From: Locusta migratoria
Taxonomy: Eukaryota > Arthropoda > Insecta > Orthoptera > Acrididae
Reading direction: 5' to 3'
Assembly: GCA_026315105.1 (NCBI GenBank)
Contig: CM048744.1
Span: 341,962,168-342,026,167 of the forward strand
Length of the DNA stretch: 64,000 nt
Every line of letters starts with the position of its first letter. The stretch's first letter is position 1. Shown piece after piece: positions 43,030 through 54,469 of this stretch. The notes below the pieces were generated by a model that saw only the letters and a list, made by a program, of their open reading frames with translations, had not been told where the DNA came from and did not search any database. The position numbers and the translations under genes were made by a program.

Positions 43030-44100
43030 ATGCCTCCGATTAGGCAGTGTAAGAGCCATCACTTACACGAACTAGAACTGGAATACAAATGGGATACTGA
43101 TTACCTCCATGTGAAGGTCCGTGTCATCAAAAGAACCATGGATGCCAAACCACTGGTAAGCCAGCTGCACATAAGACACCTATCGGTGTTCTCGGGAGAT
43201 GCTGGACAGGACCCAAATAAATGGCTGAAAGGATTCGACTGAGTCGCCAAGTATAATAGGTGGGATCACATTATGTGCTTGGCTAACATATATTTCTAAC
43301 TGGACGGGCTGGCATAGCAGTGGTTTCAAAATAACGAGGACAAGCTAGATAGCTGGCAAAAATTCCAGACAGAATTTAAGACGTTTGGAGACCACCAACG
43401 ACAAGTCTGTTTATCAGAAGAGCAATTGAAGAACAGAGCCTAGCAACATAGTGAGTCAACACAGTCGTATATACAGAGTGTTTTGGCTCTATGTCACTTA
43501 GTTAACCTGGATATGATGGAGGCCGATACAGTTTCACACCTTATGAAGGGCATTGTGGATGACATGTATCAAGTCCATCTGTTAAAAGACGTTTCAACGA
43601 CACAAGAGTTTATCCAATGGTGCCAGAAAGTTGAAGAAATGTAACAGAGGAGTGTTGGACGACAGAACTACCACAGACTCCTAAATGTAGTCCCTATGGA
43701 CATTGTGGAAGACTGGCATGACATTGATTCTCTCATATGACAAATTGCGAGAGAAGAATTACAACAGTTTATGACAACTGGGACTGTTGGACCAAGCGAG
43801 CACCAGATTATGGCCATAGATGTCAGTCCTGTATGTCATGAGGGAGCCAACTTTGCTGAAACCATTGGAGCAGTCCTTTCAATGGCAGTGAACTGCAGAT
43901 GTTCACATTCGACCTGTGGGGCGAAGCCCGTCACTGTATCCTGGATGTGATCACTATCCAATACGCCGCCGCCTTTCACCATCGCCTTACAGAGATACCA
44001 GCTGCTTGCATATCCGCCATGTTCAGGAAGACCAGGCGAGGCGACCATCTACAGGGGTGAGGCCGCCACAGATGAAAATCCACCATGGACGACAATTGCT
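43030..44100 (+). pseudogene. Gypsy gag (copy 2)
   Basis: Opens MPPIRQCKSHHLHELELEYK and continues VSQLHIRHLSVFSGDAGQDP, NKWLKGFD, WDHIMCLANIYF, then CLSEEQLKNRA, ESTQSYIQSVLALCHLVNLD and MKGIVDDMYQVHLLKDVSTT (retrotransposon gag capsid pattern). It ends near GTVGPSEHQIMAIDVSP. At least five in-frame stops are present, for example after KGFD, IYF and EEM. Confidence 0.85.
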
Positions 44101-44109
44101 AAGATGTCG

Positions 44110-44695
44110 GGAAATCTCACTGACATCATCATCGATAGCCAACCTGTCTGGGCACTAGTCGATTCAGGAGTTTCCTTATCTGTACTGTCAAATGACTACA
44201 GAGCAAATAAAAGAAAATAATGTTTGGTGATACAAGAGCAACTGTGCTGAAGGTTGCAAATGGAAAATACGTTTAGTTGGCAGGAACATGTGTCGCAAGA
44301 GGATGGAGCGTTTTGAATTTGTCATTTTAACAGAATGTAGCCATAACGTCATCCTTGGATGGGACTTCCTTCAGGCATCCGAGGCTGTCATTGACTGTGG
44401 AAGATCTGAGCTACAAACTGAGAAAGTCATTCCGATGAGTACAGGTAACATTGACTTTCCTGGGAGGTTGTTCGCTGTCGAGAATGTAAAGATCTCGCCG
44501 TTAACAATGAGAAGAGTTCCAGTCAGCAACCGAGATGACCAGTTGGACGGAGAAGGGCTTGTTGACCGCAATAAGCGAATCAGTATAACAAAGGAAATCT
44601 ACATACCAGTGGCTATCATAGGCATTACAGGTGGTCAAGGAGAACTTTGGATTACTAATTTTCAGAAGCTTTCAATCGCAACTCTTTCCTAAAGG
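44110..44695 (+). pseudogene. Gypsy protease (copy 2)
   Basis: Reads IIIDSQPVWALVDSGVSLSV (active-site D-S-G), and after a frameshift FVILTECSHNVILGWDFLQA. The linker resembles copy 1 (RNKRISITKEIYIPVAIIGI). Stops fall shortly after the active site. Confidence 0.83.
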
Positions 44696-45559
44696 AATGT
44701 TTAGTGGATCAACCTAAATAGCCAACGAAGATGACCTCAATGTCATCAACGCAGTCTCATGCTCTGCTGTTACTGCCGACAACACACTTGAGGAAACAAC
44801 TATGGCATTGCATATAGGGCCCGGTCTGACGCATGCACAACATTAGCAGGTGTTAACCATATTACATCCATTTTCAGGTGTATTCCAGGACAGCCAGGAG
44901 AAGAGCCAGATGAAACAGACCCACGATAAAACAACAGATCAATACTGGGGATCATCCACCAATTAGCCAGCGTTCGTAGAGAGTATCGCCAACTGAAAGA
45001 CAGATAATTCAGGAAGAAGTAAAGTAGATGTTGCAAGATGGCATTATTCAACCTTCAGAGAGTCCCTGGTTCTCTCCGGTAGTACTCGTAAAGAAGAAGG
45101 ATTACACTCATCATTTCTGTGTCGACTATCGACGGCTTAACAGAATCACAAAGAGAGATGTCTTCCCATTGCTGCACATTGACGACTCATTAGACTGATT
45201 TAAAGGAGCTACATACTTCTCAACCATGGACATGCAGACAGGTTACTGGCAAATCGTGGTTGATGAAGCTGACAGGGAGAAGACTGCTTTTATTATACCT
45301 GACAACCTATATGAATTCAAGGCCATGCCGTTTGGACCAGGGCCGGATCTAGGACATTTGCCAAGGGGGACAAGCTTAAATTTGCCGCCCCTTCTTTCAC
45401 CCTCCTGTAAGAATCGACTTTTTACGCTAATTGGGTTACATATTTCTAAATAAATGTCACAATCTCACAAAATGAACTTATTTTGTTAACTGAATTAAGA
45501 TCAAAGGAAAACAGAACAATTTTAATACATACAAAAATATTACAAGATTACTCATCGTA

Positions 45560-46900
45560 CAAAAATGAATTCAAAACTGTTTTTGATATCATCATAGTTT
45601 AGAGAAGCAGCTCGTTTGTGCTCTATGGATATTATACTCAGATTTGTTAAGCAGTCGTGCTCCTCAAGTGTATTCAATTAGTTTCAGCTTGCTGGAACTT
45701 CTTTCTCCAGACGAAACAGAAACTAGAATGGTAAGATATATTTTAAAGCTGTAGTAAGGTTGGGATACCCCTCTACCAATTTATTTTTATAAATTAAACT
45801 TAATGTTGATGATGCAGTGGAATCTTGCAAGGCTCTGTCTATTGCCAGTGCATGTTGTCTGAAACTTTCAACTTCAAGTTCTTCCTCGCTAAGATTTTCT
45901 GCCATTTCCGCTGCTTTGGCCTTCAAGTCCTCCACTTCCATTTATCGAGTTTGCACACCACACAGAAAAGTAATTTTACACCAATTTTCTCAAGTGCGGT
46001 AAACCTGGTACTAAGCTCTGTCAATTATTCCTTATTTTTTCTGTGAATGTTGGATACTTCATTCTCACAAAGCTCATCGGCCATTTTATTCTTTCTTTGA
46101 AACCTTTTTTTCATTATCTTCTGCTAGCACATTGGCCTCAGAAATAGCTTCAGAGGTACAAGAATCCCGGGAAGTTTTGAGAAAGCCCAAAAGTCCTTGA
46201 ATGTTTCAAACAGCTTTATCGATTGTAAAGTATTAACTTCACAGAAACTGATTAACATGAGCAATTTATTTTAATATTGCATACCAGAAACAAGTTAAAG
46301 TAATGAATTTCAGTTTTCTCATATTTTTTACAATATATCTCGTCTCCGATGTTGTTTCTGGTGTTGACATTTTATAAGTTTGTTTCTTCCAGGGCCTTCA
46401 AAACTTTATGTAAATGCTTGTAAACAGCTTCAACCGCATCTATTCTTGCAGATCACCTAGTCTTGCTAAATGTCTGCTGAATTTGCATCTACTAAATGTA
46501 AAGAGTGAGCAGCACATGGTACGAAATAGGTCAGTTCATTCTTCTGAAGTATTCTTGACTGGACCCCTTTGTACTTTCCAGCCATGTTTGCCCCATTGTC
46601 ATAAGACTGCCCCATGCAGTATTTACGTTCAACCCACCTTGTTCCAATTTTTGCAGTATCTCTTGACTAAGGCCTTCTCCTGTTTTTTAACTGTAAAAAA
46701 GTCAGAAAAACTTTCCACAACCTCTGAGTAATTCGACTTGACATATCGAATTCCTTGTGTCATCTGCACATTGTGGGTGATATCTGGAGTGCAGTCGAAC
46801 ATCAGTGAAAAGTATTTAACAGCTAAAATATCTTTAATTATATCTTGTTTTATTTTGTCAGCAATCAAGTCACGGAACCTATCTTGTATATTTTTGTAAA
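45560..46900 (-). pseudogene. hAT transposase of the ZMYM1-like group
   Basis: The N-terminal block RFRDLIADKIKQDIIKDILA then KYFSLMFDCTPDITHNVQMT (46900-46690) holds the first catalytic Asp region. The C-terminal dimerisation block reads ATAL-K-IL-style with LVEGYPNLTTALKYILPF and, after stops, LNTLEEHDCLTNLSIISIEH (45800-45600). The middle is degenerate. Confidence 0.82.
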
Positions 46901-47224
46901 AATAGCTAATCTGGCCTTTCTTGTGGCGTTCGATACACAGACGAAGGGGGACACTATAGTATGATATGAGATCAATCTATGCAAATTAATAAACATTGTG
47001 CATTTACTTATGCAATAACACAAACATCTCCCTTATTCTGGCTAATAGCTAGTAGATTTTTAAAGTTTGATTAGCTGAAGTACCTGTGACAGGGCAACAC
47101 TGAAGTCAGGAACCAGGAATTTTAGTTTTATTAAATGATTTCGGTATTTCATGCAGTTATTTTACTGTTAATAATTCTGTGTCAGTTAATTTTAGTAAAT
47201 TATATCAGAAAGATACATTCCGTA

Positions 47225-47245
47225 AAAAAAAAAAAAAAAAAAAAT
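47225..47245. repeat. poly(A) run
   Basis: About 20 A residues near the right end of the hAT element. No retroposed body is attached. Confidence 0.85.
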
Positions 47246-47575
47246 TAAAAAAAGAAGAGAAAAAGAGTCAGTCAAAATTTGCCGCCCTCTAAATTCTGCC
47301 GCCCGGGGCAACTGCCCCCTTTGCCCCCCTATAGATCCGGCCCTGGTTTGGACTATGTAATGCCCTGGCCACATATGAACGCATGATGGACAACTTGCTT
47401 CAACATCTTAAATGAATGACATGTCTTTGTTATCTCAATGACATTGTCGTTTCCTCAAGGACATTTGAAGAACATCTAAGCCACCTGTCAACTGTGTTGA
47501 AGTGTGTTCAGACAGCAGAACTCAACCTCAGCCTAAAGAAGTGCCTCATCGTCTCCAACGGTATAAAAATCCTGG

Positions 47576-47879
47576 AATTTCTGGAAATGATACAGCCAGC
47601 AATGACATTTCTGTTGAAAATGGACTTAGTGGAAATTATATGACCAGCAGTCACATTTCTGTTTTCCTTCTCACAAATATTTGACTTTTGTTCCAAATGT
47701 GAAACTATTTCCAGGATACGGTTAGAGATAAGCCTTTGGGAAACGTTTAAAAGACTACATTGTAAAAGACAATATCTCTGCAAACAGCAATCAAAGGATG
47801 AATAAATAAATAAACTACTGATAAGTAAAATAAGTGCCGATGCCATTTTTATTGTTCACTTCTCAGAAATATTTCGGAG
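47576..47879. other. Sequence with a ~55-bp internal direct repeat
   Basis: GGAAATGATACAGCCAGCAA..ACATTTCTGTT is followed by GGAAATTATATGACCAGCAG..ACATTTCTGTT about 55 bp on. No coding assignment. Confidence 0.55.
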
Positions 47880-48095
47880 TTTGTTTCCAAATATCTTGTG
47901 ATTTGCGAGCGTGTGGTTAGGCCGATATTCCCAGTTTATCTCAATATATGGATGTTTATTTTAGAAAGTATCGCGATTTCCGAGAGTGTGGTTAGAACGA
48001 TATTCCTCGCTTGTCACCAATATTTGGGATGGTAGTTTATTTCTAAATATTTTACGATTACTGAGTTTTTGGTTAGCCGAGATCCTACGAGGAAA
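47880..48095. repeat. Three diverged tandem units of about 75-80 bp
   Basis: Each unit has TTTCYAAATAT..., GATTTNCGAG..GTGTGGTTAG and CGATATTCC-type blocks (starts near 47880, 47958, 48033). Divergence is high, so it is an old minisatellite. Confidence 0.65.
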
Positions 48096-48830
48096 ACTTC
48101 AATTCCATTTGCAAATATATACAGCTAACTCTCAGAACACTAACAGTGCCATCTTCTGGCATATCTACAGCCTAAAGTTGACCTCACAGTCTTAATTTTG
48201 GAGCATTTGAGACCCAAAATTCCTCCATAATCCATTAGAAATATTCTTTTCAATCATAGTTTGATGTTGTCTACGCAGATTACAAAGTGGCATTACCTAA
48301 TTCTCTAGACCTATATCCATTAAGGACAACACACTTTTTAACTTTCAGCTTAAACCTATTACTCACTTCTTAAGGCCTGCATCTAGTTCTATTGTTAACA
48401 TACATCAGTGTCACTGCAGATAGTATAAGAGACGCTACTAATAGCAACGTCATACTGAAGGATAAACTGCTAGAATTCATATCAGAAAAACAAAGTCTCC
48501 AACATATTTTGAATATTGACATGCATTTCCATGTTTCATGCTTAGTTTAATTTTATTAAGAAGTCCCATAGTATTTTAGAAACTCGAAGGCAAAGAAAGG
48601 AAAATAAAATGGAAACGGCTGATATCCACTATATCAGGGTAAAGTTGCGAAACTTCAGATGATACCAGTGTTTGTTTATAGCCTATCAAACCGACAACGA
48701 GGTGTTTTTATGTTACCATTAAATAAGGCAATACCCAAGCATGTCACTTTTGCAGCAGACTGTAAAGGAACCAACAACGACATTTACTATGATATGATAG
48801 CTATTGAACTAAACCAATTCACATTACACT
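48096..48830. other. Intergenic, nothing recognised
   Basis: AT-rich sequence with no repeat ends or coding features that I can support. Confidence 0.5.
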
Positions 48831-48950
48831 AGCATATCACGTTTGCACCAAGTTATGTGACTGCAAGTCGATAGCTCTTTGTGCGATCTTTGATACAGTG
48901 TGTTACGTAAAAATGGAGTCAGGTTTGTTCCAAGTGGTGTGAGCAGAACG
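48831..48950 (+). repeat. 120-bp repeat, copy 1
   Basis: GCACCAAGTTATGTGACTGC, ATCGATAGCT-like, GATACAG..TGTKA-GTAAAAATG and TTCCAAGT.GTGTGAG blocks. The same order recurs at 51125-51246. Confidence 0.75.
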
Positions 48951-48961
48951 GTATTGACACC

Positions 48962-49032
48962 ATAATATGGCGGCAATGGCTTCGGTTCTGTGGTGATAAG
49001 GGCATCTCCCCCTATTCTAACCTCCTTGAGTG
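48962..49032 (+). repeat. Dispersed module C
   Basis: ATAATATGGCGG, TGGCTTCGGTTCTG, AAGGGCATCTCCCCCTATTC then TAACCTCCTTGAGTG. The closest relative is module A at 4708. Confidence 0.65.
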
Positions 49033-49104
49033 ACACGAACATCATGCAGAAGACCCGGTCTTGCATCAAGTCAACAGATCGCCAGGAAATCCTGAAGAAC
49101 TGTT

Positions 49105-49306
49105 AAAAAATGTTCAAATGTTTGTAGAGCTTATGGGATTTAACTACGGGGTCATCAGTCCCTAAACTTACAAACTACTTATGAACTAGCTAATACTAAG
49201 GATGGCACAAATATCCATGCCCGACGGGGGGACTCGAACCCCCGACCATAGTGGCTGTGCAGACTGTGACTGATGCGCCTCAGTCCCCTCGGCCACTGCG
49301 GCCGGC
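49105..49306 (-). mobile_element. tRNA-derived SINE (minus)
   Basis: Minus strand starts GCCGGCCGCAGTGGCCGAGG and contains GGGGGTTCGAGTCCCC (box B). The tail reads AGTAGTTTGTAAGTTTAGGG and GACCCCGTAG, ending ACATTTTTT. A 12-bp near-identical duplication (TGAAGAACTGTT / TGAAAAACTGTT) flanks it at 49093-49104 and 49307-49318. Fewer changes than the other SINEs here. Confidence 0.93.
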
Positions 49307-49549
49307 TGAAAAACTGTTTCGAAATATTGTTTTAGTTTCCAGCACTTTACCACACTAAGTAGACCAAAAAATACATTGTAAAATTATCTTTGGCTGTCAA
49401 TAACCATTAGCATTCTTGCTTCCTCAATTAAAATATTAAACTATGACTTTCACAGATCGCCACTCATAAACTCACTTGCAACATCGGGTATTGGGGTAAG
49501 TGAATTAAAGTGACCCAAAGTGTGGATACAACTTGATGTGGCTGTGTCA

Positions 49550-49755
49550 TGACAGCTGCGGCAGATTAGCCATACACACCTGATCGCCATGCTGCAGTGC
49601 GTGCGGCTGTTCGACATTGGGGGTTCGAGTCCCCCCTCAGGCACAGGCGTTTGTGTTGTCCTTAGGTTAGTTTACCTTAGTTTAAGTAGTTTGTAAGCTA
49701 TTTACTAATAACCACAGAGTTGACTCTGATAGATTTACAAACATTTGAACAAACA
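49550..49755 (+). mobile_element. tRNA-derived SINE (plus), older copy
   Basis: Starts AGCTGCGGCAGATTAGCC, has GGGGGTTCGAGTCCCC (box B), then AGTAGTTTGTAAG and a tail ending CATTTGAACAAACA. It is the same family as 14390 and 49105 with a more degenerate box A. Target duplication not clear. Confidence 0.82.
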
Positions 49756-51124
49756 TTTTGTGGCATGTCGTGATGTTGACAAGATGCACAATGTGAATTA
49801 GCCTTTATTTATGGGTTATAAAGAGTTTGCATCAAACAGAAATAATGACTTTTGTCTTTATCTACTTAAATGGTTATGGTACTTCATAAAGTGACGAAAT
49901 TTTCATAAACAGTGCGACAAGAACATCAGCTTAGAACTGAGCTGCTCCTTATTAACATCTATACATAGAGTGACACACCATCATTTGATGTGACGTTACA
50001 GTTTTAACTTTATTCATTCATAGTATTGCATAACATAATATTGTTTTAAAGTAGATCTAATAATAATTCATCATTGATCGTAAATATTGTGATCAAATGC
50101 AAATTTATTCATGGATTTAGACATTTAAAAGTAGGACTACTCTTGATCATCATAAAAATCTTATGTGAATGTAATAGGGTTCAAATGATATTACCATGAC
50201 ACATTGTAAAGACTGTTGTGTAGAGTAATTCCAAGATTGCTTACAAAATTATGTAGTGAGTCAGCAGAACAATGTATTTTTAGTGCACTTGTTAGCTATC
50301 AGAAATTAGACTAATTCTTGAAAGCTGAACTAATTAGACAAAAACGTTATTTCCACTTGATAGTGCTGCAGGTAGTACCGATATAAACTTTATTTTCTGA
50401 TGTATCTTCGAATTGTAGATAACAGGGTAAAAATTTAGTAATAGTGCTCTTCAGAAAGCAATACATGTATTGCAGTGTCTCTGGAAGCTACATATCCTTG
50501 TAAATTAATACGACCTGGCATGGTATCTCTCATATGTGTTTTAATTTTTGTAGTGCCAGAAGGTTTCTAAAATTGTGTTAAGTCTTATGGTAGTTGCAGC
50601 AACAGTGTTTTGTTGACAGCAGAATGTTCGCTTTATGAGCATAATTTACTGATTACGCAAGGGTACATACAAGAACCTGTCAAACATAGAACAAGTACAA
50701 CATTAATTATTTATTTCATGGCCGAAACGAAAGATCCCCCCCACCCCCCGCCATTATTCTGATTGTGACAGAGTTTTAAAAATCTATTTCAAGGTCGTTG
50801 CCAACATTAGCACATTACACTGCCAATGCCGTTACGGAACGTGTACTCATAATTTATTTTACTGCCCCAAACGTTTACTATCAAATTCTCACTTCTATAC
50901 TCAGCATTAGTGCATCCGTTTTATTCTTCGTCAAGTTCTGTATAAACAATACAGCTAATAGGTGAACAACTCTTGCAAGAATAATTTCACTACAGGCCAT
51001 CTTTTAAGTCACCTAAATTGCGTTTCCTACATCAGTGTTTAGAAACTCTAACATGTATATAGGGAATGGTCGTGGGGGAATGCATGTTCAAGAAATTCAT
51101 GCCTGAGGAAACCTGGCAATTCAG
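49756..51124. other. Intergenic with MITE fragment
   Basis: Mostly AT-rich DNA. Around 50640-50830 blocks such as AACCTGTCAA and CCAACATTAGCACATTAC-like stretches echo the MITE at 31424-32043. No genes recognised. Confidence 0.5.
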
Positions 51125-51246
51125 TAGCGTATCACTTTTGCACCAAGTTATGTGACTGCAAATCGATAGCTGTTCTTGCAGACTTCGATACAGCATGTGA
51201 TGTAAAAATGACGTCATATTTATTCCAAGTTGTGTGAGGAGAACAT
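51125..51246 (+). repeat. 120-bp repeat, copy 2
   Basis: Aligns to 48831-48950 over its length, by eye roughly 80-85% identical. It ends at the left border of the adjacent MITE. Confidence 0.75.
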
Positions 51247-51256
51247 TACTCTTTAT

Positions 51257-51610
51257 GGTCCCTACACACGTTCTGATTTGTCAGGACCAAATTATCGGCG
51301 GTCTTATAAATTGGACTTTAGGAGGCATTTGCCGACCAAATTTGCTTGTTGGATGGTTGATTGAGCTTAACCGTCCGACATCCGACCCTCCCTCCCACCA
51401 CTGTGCCCGACAAATTGTACCATGTGTAGTGTTACCCGACCAACTTCCTGCCTGCAATCGTCTGCTGTCAGCAAGCGAAATGAAAAACAGTTCGACAAAC
51501 AGACACCAGAACAGTCAAGCGCTGCATGCAGTTGGTCGGAATGTGTGTAGGGTGCTACAAATGTGGATAGCTTGTTGGTTGGACGATAAATTGGAGCGTG
51601 TATAGGGGCC
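51257..51610. mobile_element. MITE with TIR GGYCCCTAYACACGYTC
   Basis: The left end GGTCCCTACACACGTTC and right end inverted GGCCCCTATACACGCTC are flanked by TTTAT on both sides (51252-51256 and 51611-51615). The interior has GACCAAATT..TTGTCGG-like repeats. 354 bp; the open reading frame across it is incidental. Confidence 0.82.
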
Positions 51611-51615
51611 TTTAT

Positions 51616-52836
51616 CTTCACAGACAAATGCATTCCTAGGCGGATTTACTCTGCCAACAAAACGGCGCCATACCATGTGGCATTACGGCTTATATGGAAG
51701 AGATGCTGTGTTAGCCATTTCCACTCCTTTCAGAATCCTAGCAGAGTCGAACATAAGAGTCACAAAACTCCTAGTGAATTTCTGCAAATTCGCGACTGCA
51801 ACACTGCCCAGTGGCTGGGTCGTAAAAACATACTGCGGATTGATTGAGTAATAAATGTGTATTTGGAGTTAAGCTGCATATCCAAAATACCGTCGAATGT
51901 ACGAGCTTTTGTGGCGCTATTAAATGCAGCAATTATCAAAACTATAATTCGGAAATCTCTCATTTGCAAAGAATGCTCAGAAGTAAGAAAATAATGTATG
52001 AATAACAAGTGTTCGTTTACGGTGGTAAGTTATTGGCACAAACGTAATTCTTTACCAGTTCATTCACGTCCAAACTTCTGCTCTTAATCAGAATCACAAA
52101 TGCTTGACCACTATTTCATAATATTACTGCTGTATAAAAGTAATGTCTAAATGTTTCCAACAGTTAATCACCTATTTCTGTAGAGCCAGCTTAGTTTCAT
52201 AAAAATTATAAGCCTGTATACTAATACATTTGGCGGTTACCTAATAGTTTCATAAAATGAATACATAGCTGCAAATAAATAATATGTCCATATATAAAGT
52301 GTTAATATTAGCATGTCACATTCTTGAAGACATTCAGTTTGATAACTGCCAAGTAGCTAAAAAATTATGATAGGTACACAAAAGGCACAGAAGCAATGAC
52401 AATGTGAAAAGAGGGTTTATACGGCGATGTAGAATCTAGAGTCTTACAATGTAAAAATTGTGTGTGCTTTTCAAAATATTACAATGTCCGAAATCCGCTA
52501 AATCAAAACATGTCAGTGTGTACAGAGCCTGTGAATGTAATCATAATCAGTTCCTTTTATACTTCAGTGCATCAGATTGCAATTCATATCTGCTTTCAAA
52601 AAGTTTTGGATGATATGAATATGACACGGGTATTGTGATCTGTATGAATTACATTGCACTGCCAGTTTGTTATATGTACTGACATTAACAGAAGCAGTGA
52701 TATTATTTTAGTTATGCTTTCATATTTGTACTAGAAAGTTGACAACAACGTTCAGCGCTGAGGAAATATGGAAGTTAACAGCATTAGTAACGGTAATTTC
52801 TCAGTTTGTATCATGTCATTCCTCTCTTACTCTCTA
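51616..52836. other. Intergenic, nothing recognised
   Basis: AT-rich stretch without supported features. Confidence 0.5.
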
Positions 52837-52935
52837 CTGGCCGCTTATAGCACTAGTATCGCTTCAGTTGCAATTTCTCCCTAGAGAGTTTCGCGACTGT
52901 CTGTGATACTAGTTGCATGACTGCCAGTAGGTGTC
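52837..52935. repeat. Imperfect hairpin (arms ~40 bp)
   Basis: CTACTGGC..ACTAGTATC..CAGT.GC on the left is matched in inverse at the right (GC.ACTG..GATACTAGT..GCCAGTAGG). Confidence 0.7.
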
Positions 52936-54151
52936 AGCTGAGATGTTTCGAACAGGCTTTAGTGTTGTCATTTATGCTACAATAACAGGGAAATAAAGTG
53001 TAAATGTTGTTGTTTGGGAATGGGTTTTGCGTAGAAACAACATTAAGATATTAAAGACAGGTATACACCATGTAGCTCATGTAAAGAAAGTCCATTACTG
53101 AACTAATTACGACTATCAAAAGTAAATTAGGATCTGCTTCTCAAGGTCTGTAAGAAAGTCCAATATCAACATTAGAGACACAGTACTTGATCAAGTGATA
53201 CAAGTGTCATTGTAATATTTGACACCTGACCATTATCTGTGATCTCTTCAAACTTTATATCATGTAACCAAAACACGTTCAGTGTTCTGATGTAATGTTC
53301 TGGATGCTATTTACAATGTCATGGACGCTTATTTGAAACCTAATATAGCTAGGCTATCTACACTTGCCCACAGTTAAAGATGTCGACTTTATAATCTATA
53401 GCAAATTTTCAGGTTATGCTTCATACAACTGCACTGACAGTTATGGTAATAGAGTTCATGACCTTAATTAACAGATACACTCAATCGGAAATTACAACAT
53501 GAGCCTTGTCACTTCCTTTCTAAAATCAATTTGGCAAGTGTTTATGAGCAATAAAGATGCCAATTCCTGAACCTGTGCCAGCACCATACTTATTTTCTGC
53601 ATATGTAGAATTAAATAGGCTGTGTAACTACAAATCATCTATCGTTTATCACTCAATAACACACACATACAAAGCAAACATTGTATAAGAAAATCATAAA
53701 ATAGGCAAATTGGACATATATATGCTCATGAAAATGTTGGCCTGCAGTCCGATGTCTCTCTTTCACTGTAGCCCAAAAAAGGACACTTAAAAGCTTATAT
53801 TTTGGAATGATCTTTAATTTGGTGAGCAATTAAATTTCACATTGTTTATAAAACGTAAGCACAAATACATGAAAATACCGAATACAGCTTTATCATTAGA
53901 AGTCATCAAATAAACATGGTGGCCGTTTGTTTCGATTCTGAGAAATGGCGTCACAAAGTAAAAATGACATTTGTAAAGTGGCAACATTTCAGTGGCGCCA
54001 CATAAATATTTGCTACTGAAAATAGCTTTTTCTGTGAAGTAAGTCAAATGGAGTCATTTCTTGGATAGTGTCAATGTCCCTATATCTATTTGTCATAATA
54101 AATGGCATATGGCAAGAAAGACTGATACTACATATGCGTAAATTTTGCAAC

Positions 54152-54469
54152 CAGTGTTGCCAAGCATAGGGACATGTCCCTGTGCATAGGGACTATTTGA
54201 CCCTTTTCTTCCAAACTGTAGGGAAGGATTTGCTAAACCTAGGGACTTTCCTCACGGCCAATGCAAAATGAAAGTACTTTTTTCTTTATTCAAGAGAGTA
54301 ACAATTGGTAGTACGATAATGTTAATAAAGGAGAAGTCATCCAATCTGTAAATAGCTTTTATTTATTTATTTTTATAAATTACTTTGGTCCTTAGGGACT
54401 TTCAAGGTGAATGAAGGGATTTTTGACACATCATGTAGGGACATGGTTGGAAACAAGCTGGCAACAATG
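54152..54469. mobile_element. hAT-type MITE in the loop
   Basis: The ends CAGTGTTG and CAACAATG (inverted CATTGTTGCC) have GGGACATG / CATGTCCC next to them. The flanking octamers TTTGCAAC and TCTCCAAC agree at six of eight positions. Confidence 0.7.

Larger units (their letters stand above)
45338..47345 (-). mobile_element. hAT element (zinc-finger MYM-like type) in Gypsy RT
   Basis: Exact 8-bp duplication GTTTGGAC (45330-45337 and 47346-47353). The ends are CAGGGCCGGATCTAGG and the inverse of CCTATAGATCCGGCCCTG. Subterminal TTTGCCGCCC motifs occur at both sides. It encodes a decayed minus-strand hAT transposase. The Gypsy RT frame is restored exactly when the element and one duplicate are removed. 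Confidence 0.95.
42600..47575 (+). mobile_element. Ty3/Gypsy LTR retrotransposon, copy 2 (decayed, split)
   Basis: Plus-strand order: LTR (to 42983), PBS, gag from 43030, protease, RT. RT is split by a hAT element (45338-47345) and the element breaks off inside RT at about 47575, within the KKCLIVSNGIKIL motif. It is the same family as the minus-strand copy at 16.3-22.4 kb. No RNase H, integrase or 3' LTR remains. Confidence 0.9.
45000..47575 (+). pseudogene. Gypsy reverse transcriptase (copy 2), split by hAT
   Basis: First half (45040-45337): DGIIQPSESPWFSPVVLVKK, FCVDYRRLNRITKRDVFPLL, FSTMDMQTGYWQIVVDEADR with EKTAF and YEFKAMPFG. The second half resumes after the hAT (47346-47575): FGLCNALATYERMMDNLLQH, CYLNDIVVSSRTFEEHLSHL (catalytic YLDD changed to YLND) and LNLSLKKCLIVSNGIKIL. 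Confidence 0.88.

Noticed and set aside
51234..51633. 123- and 88-codon ORFs
   Set aside because: They lie within a 354-bp MITE with clear TIRs and have no recognisable protein.
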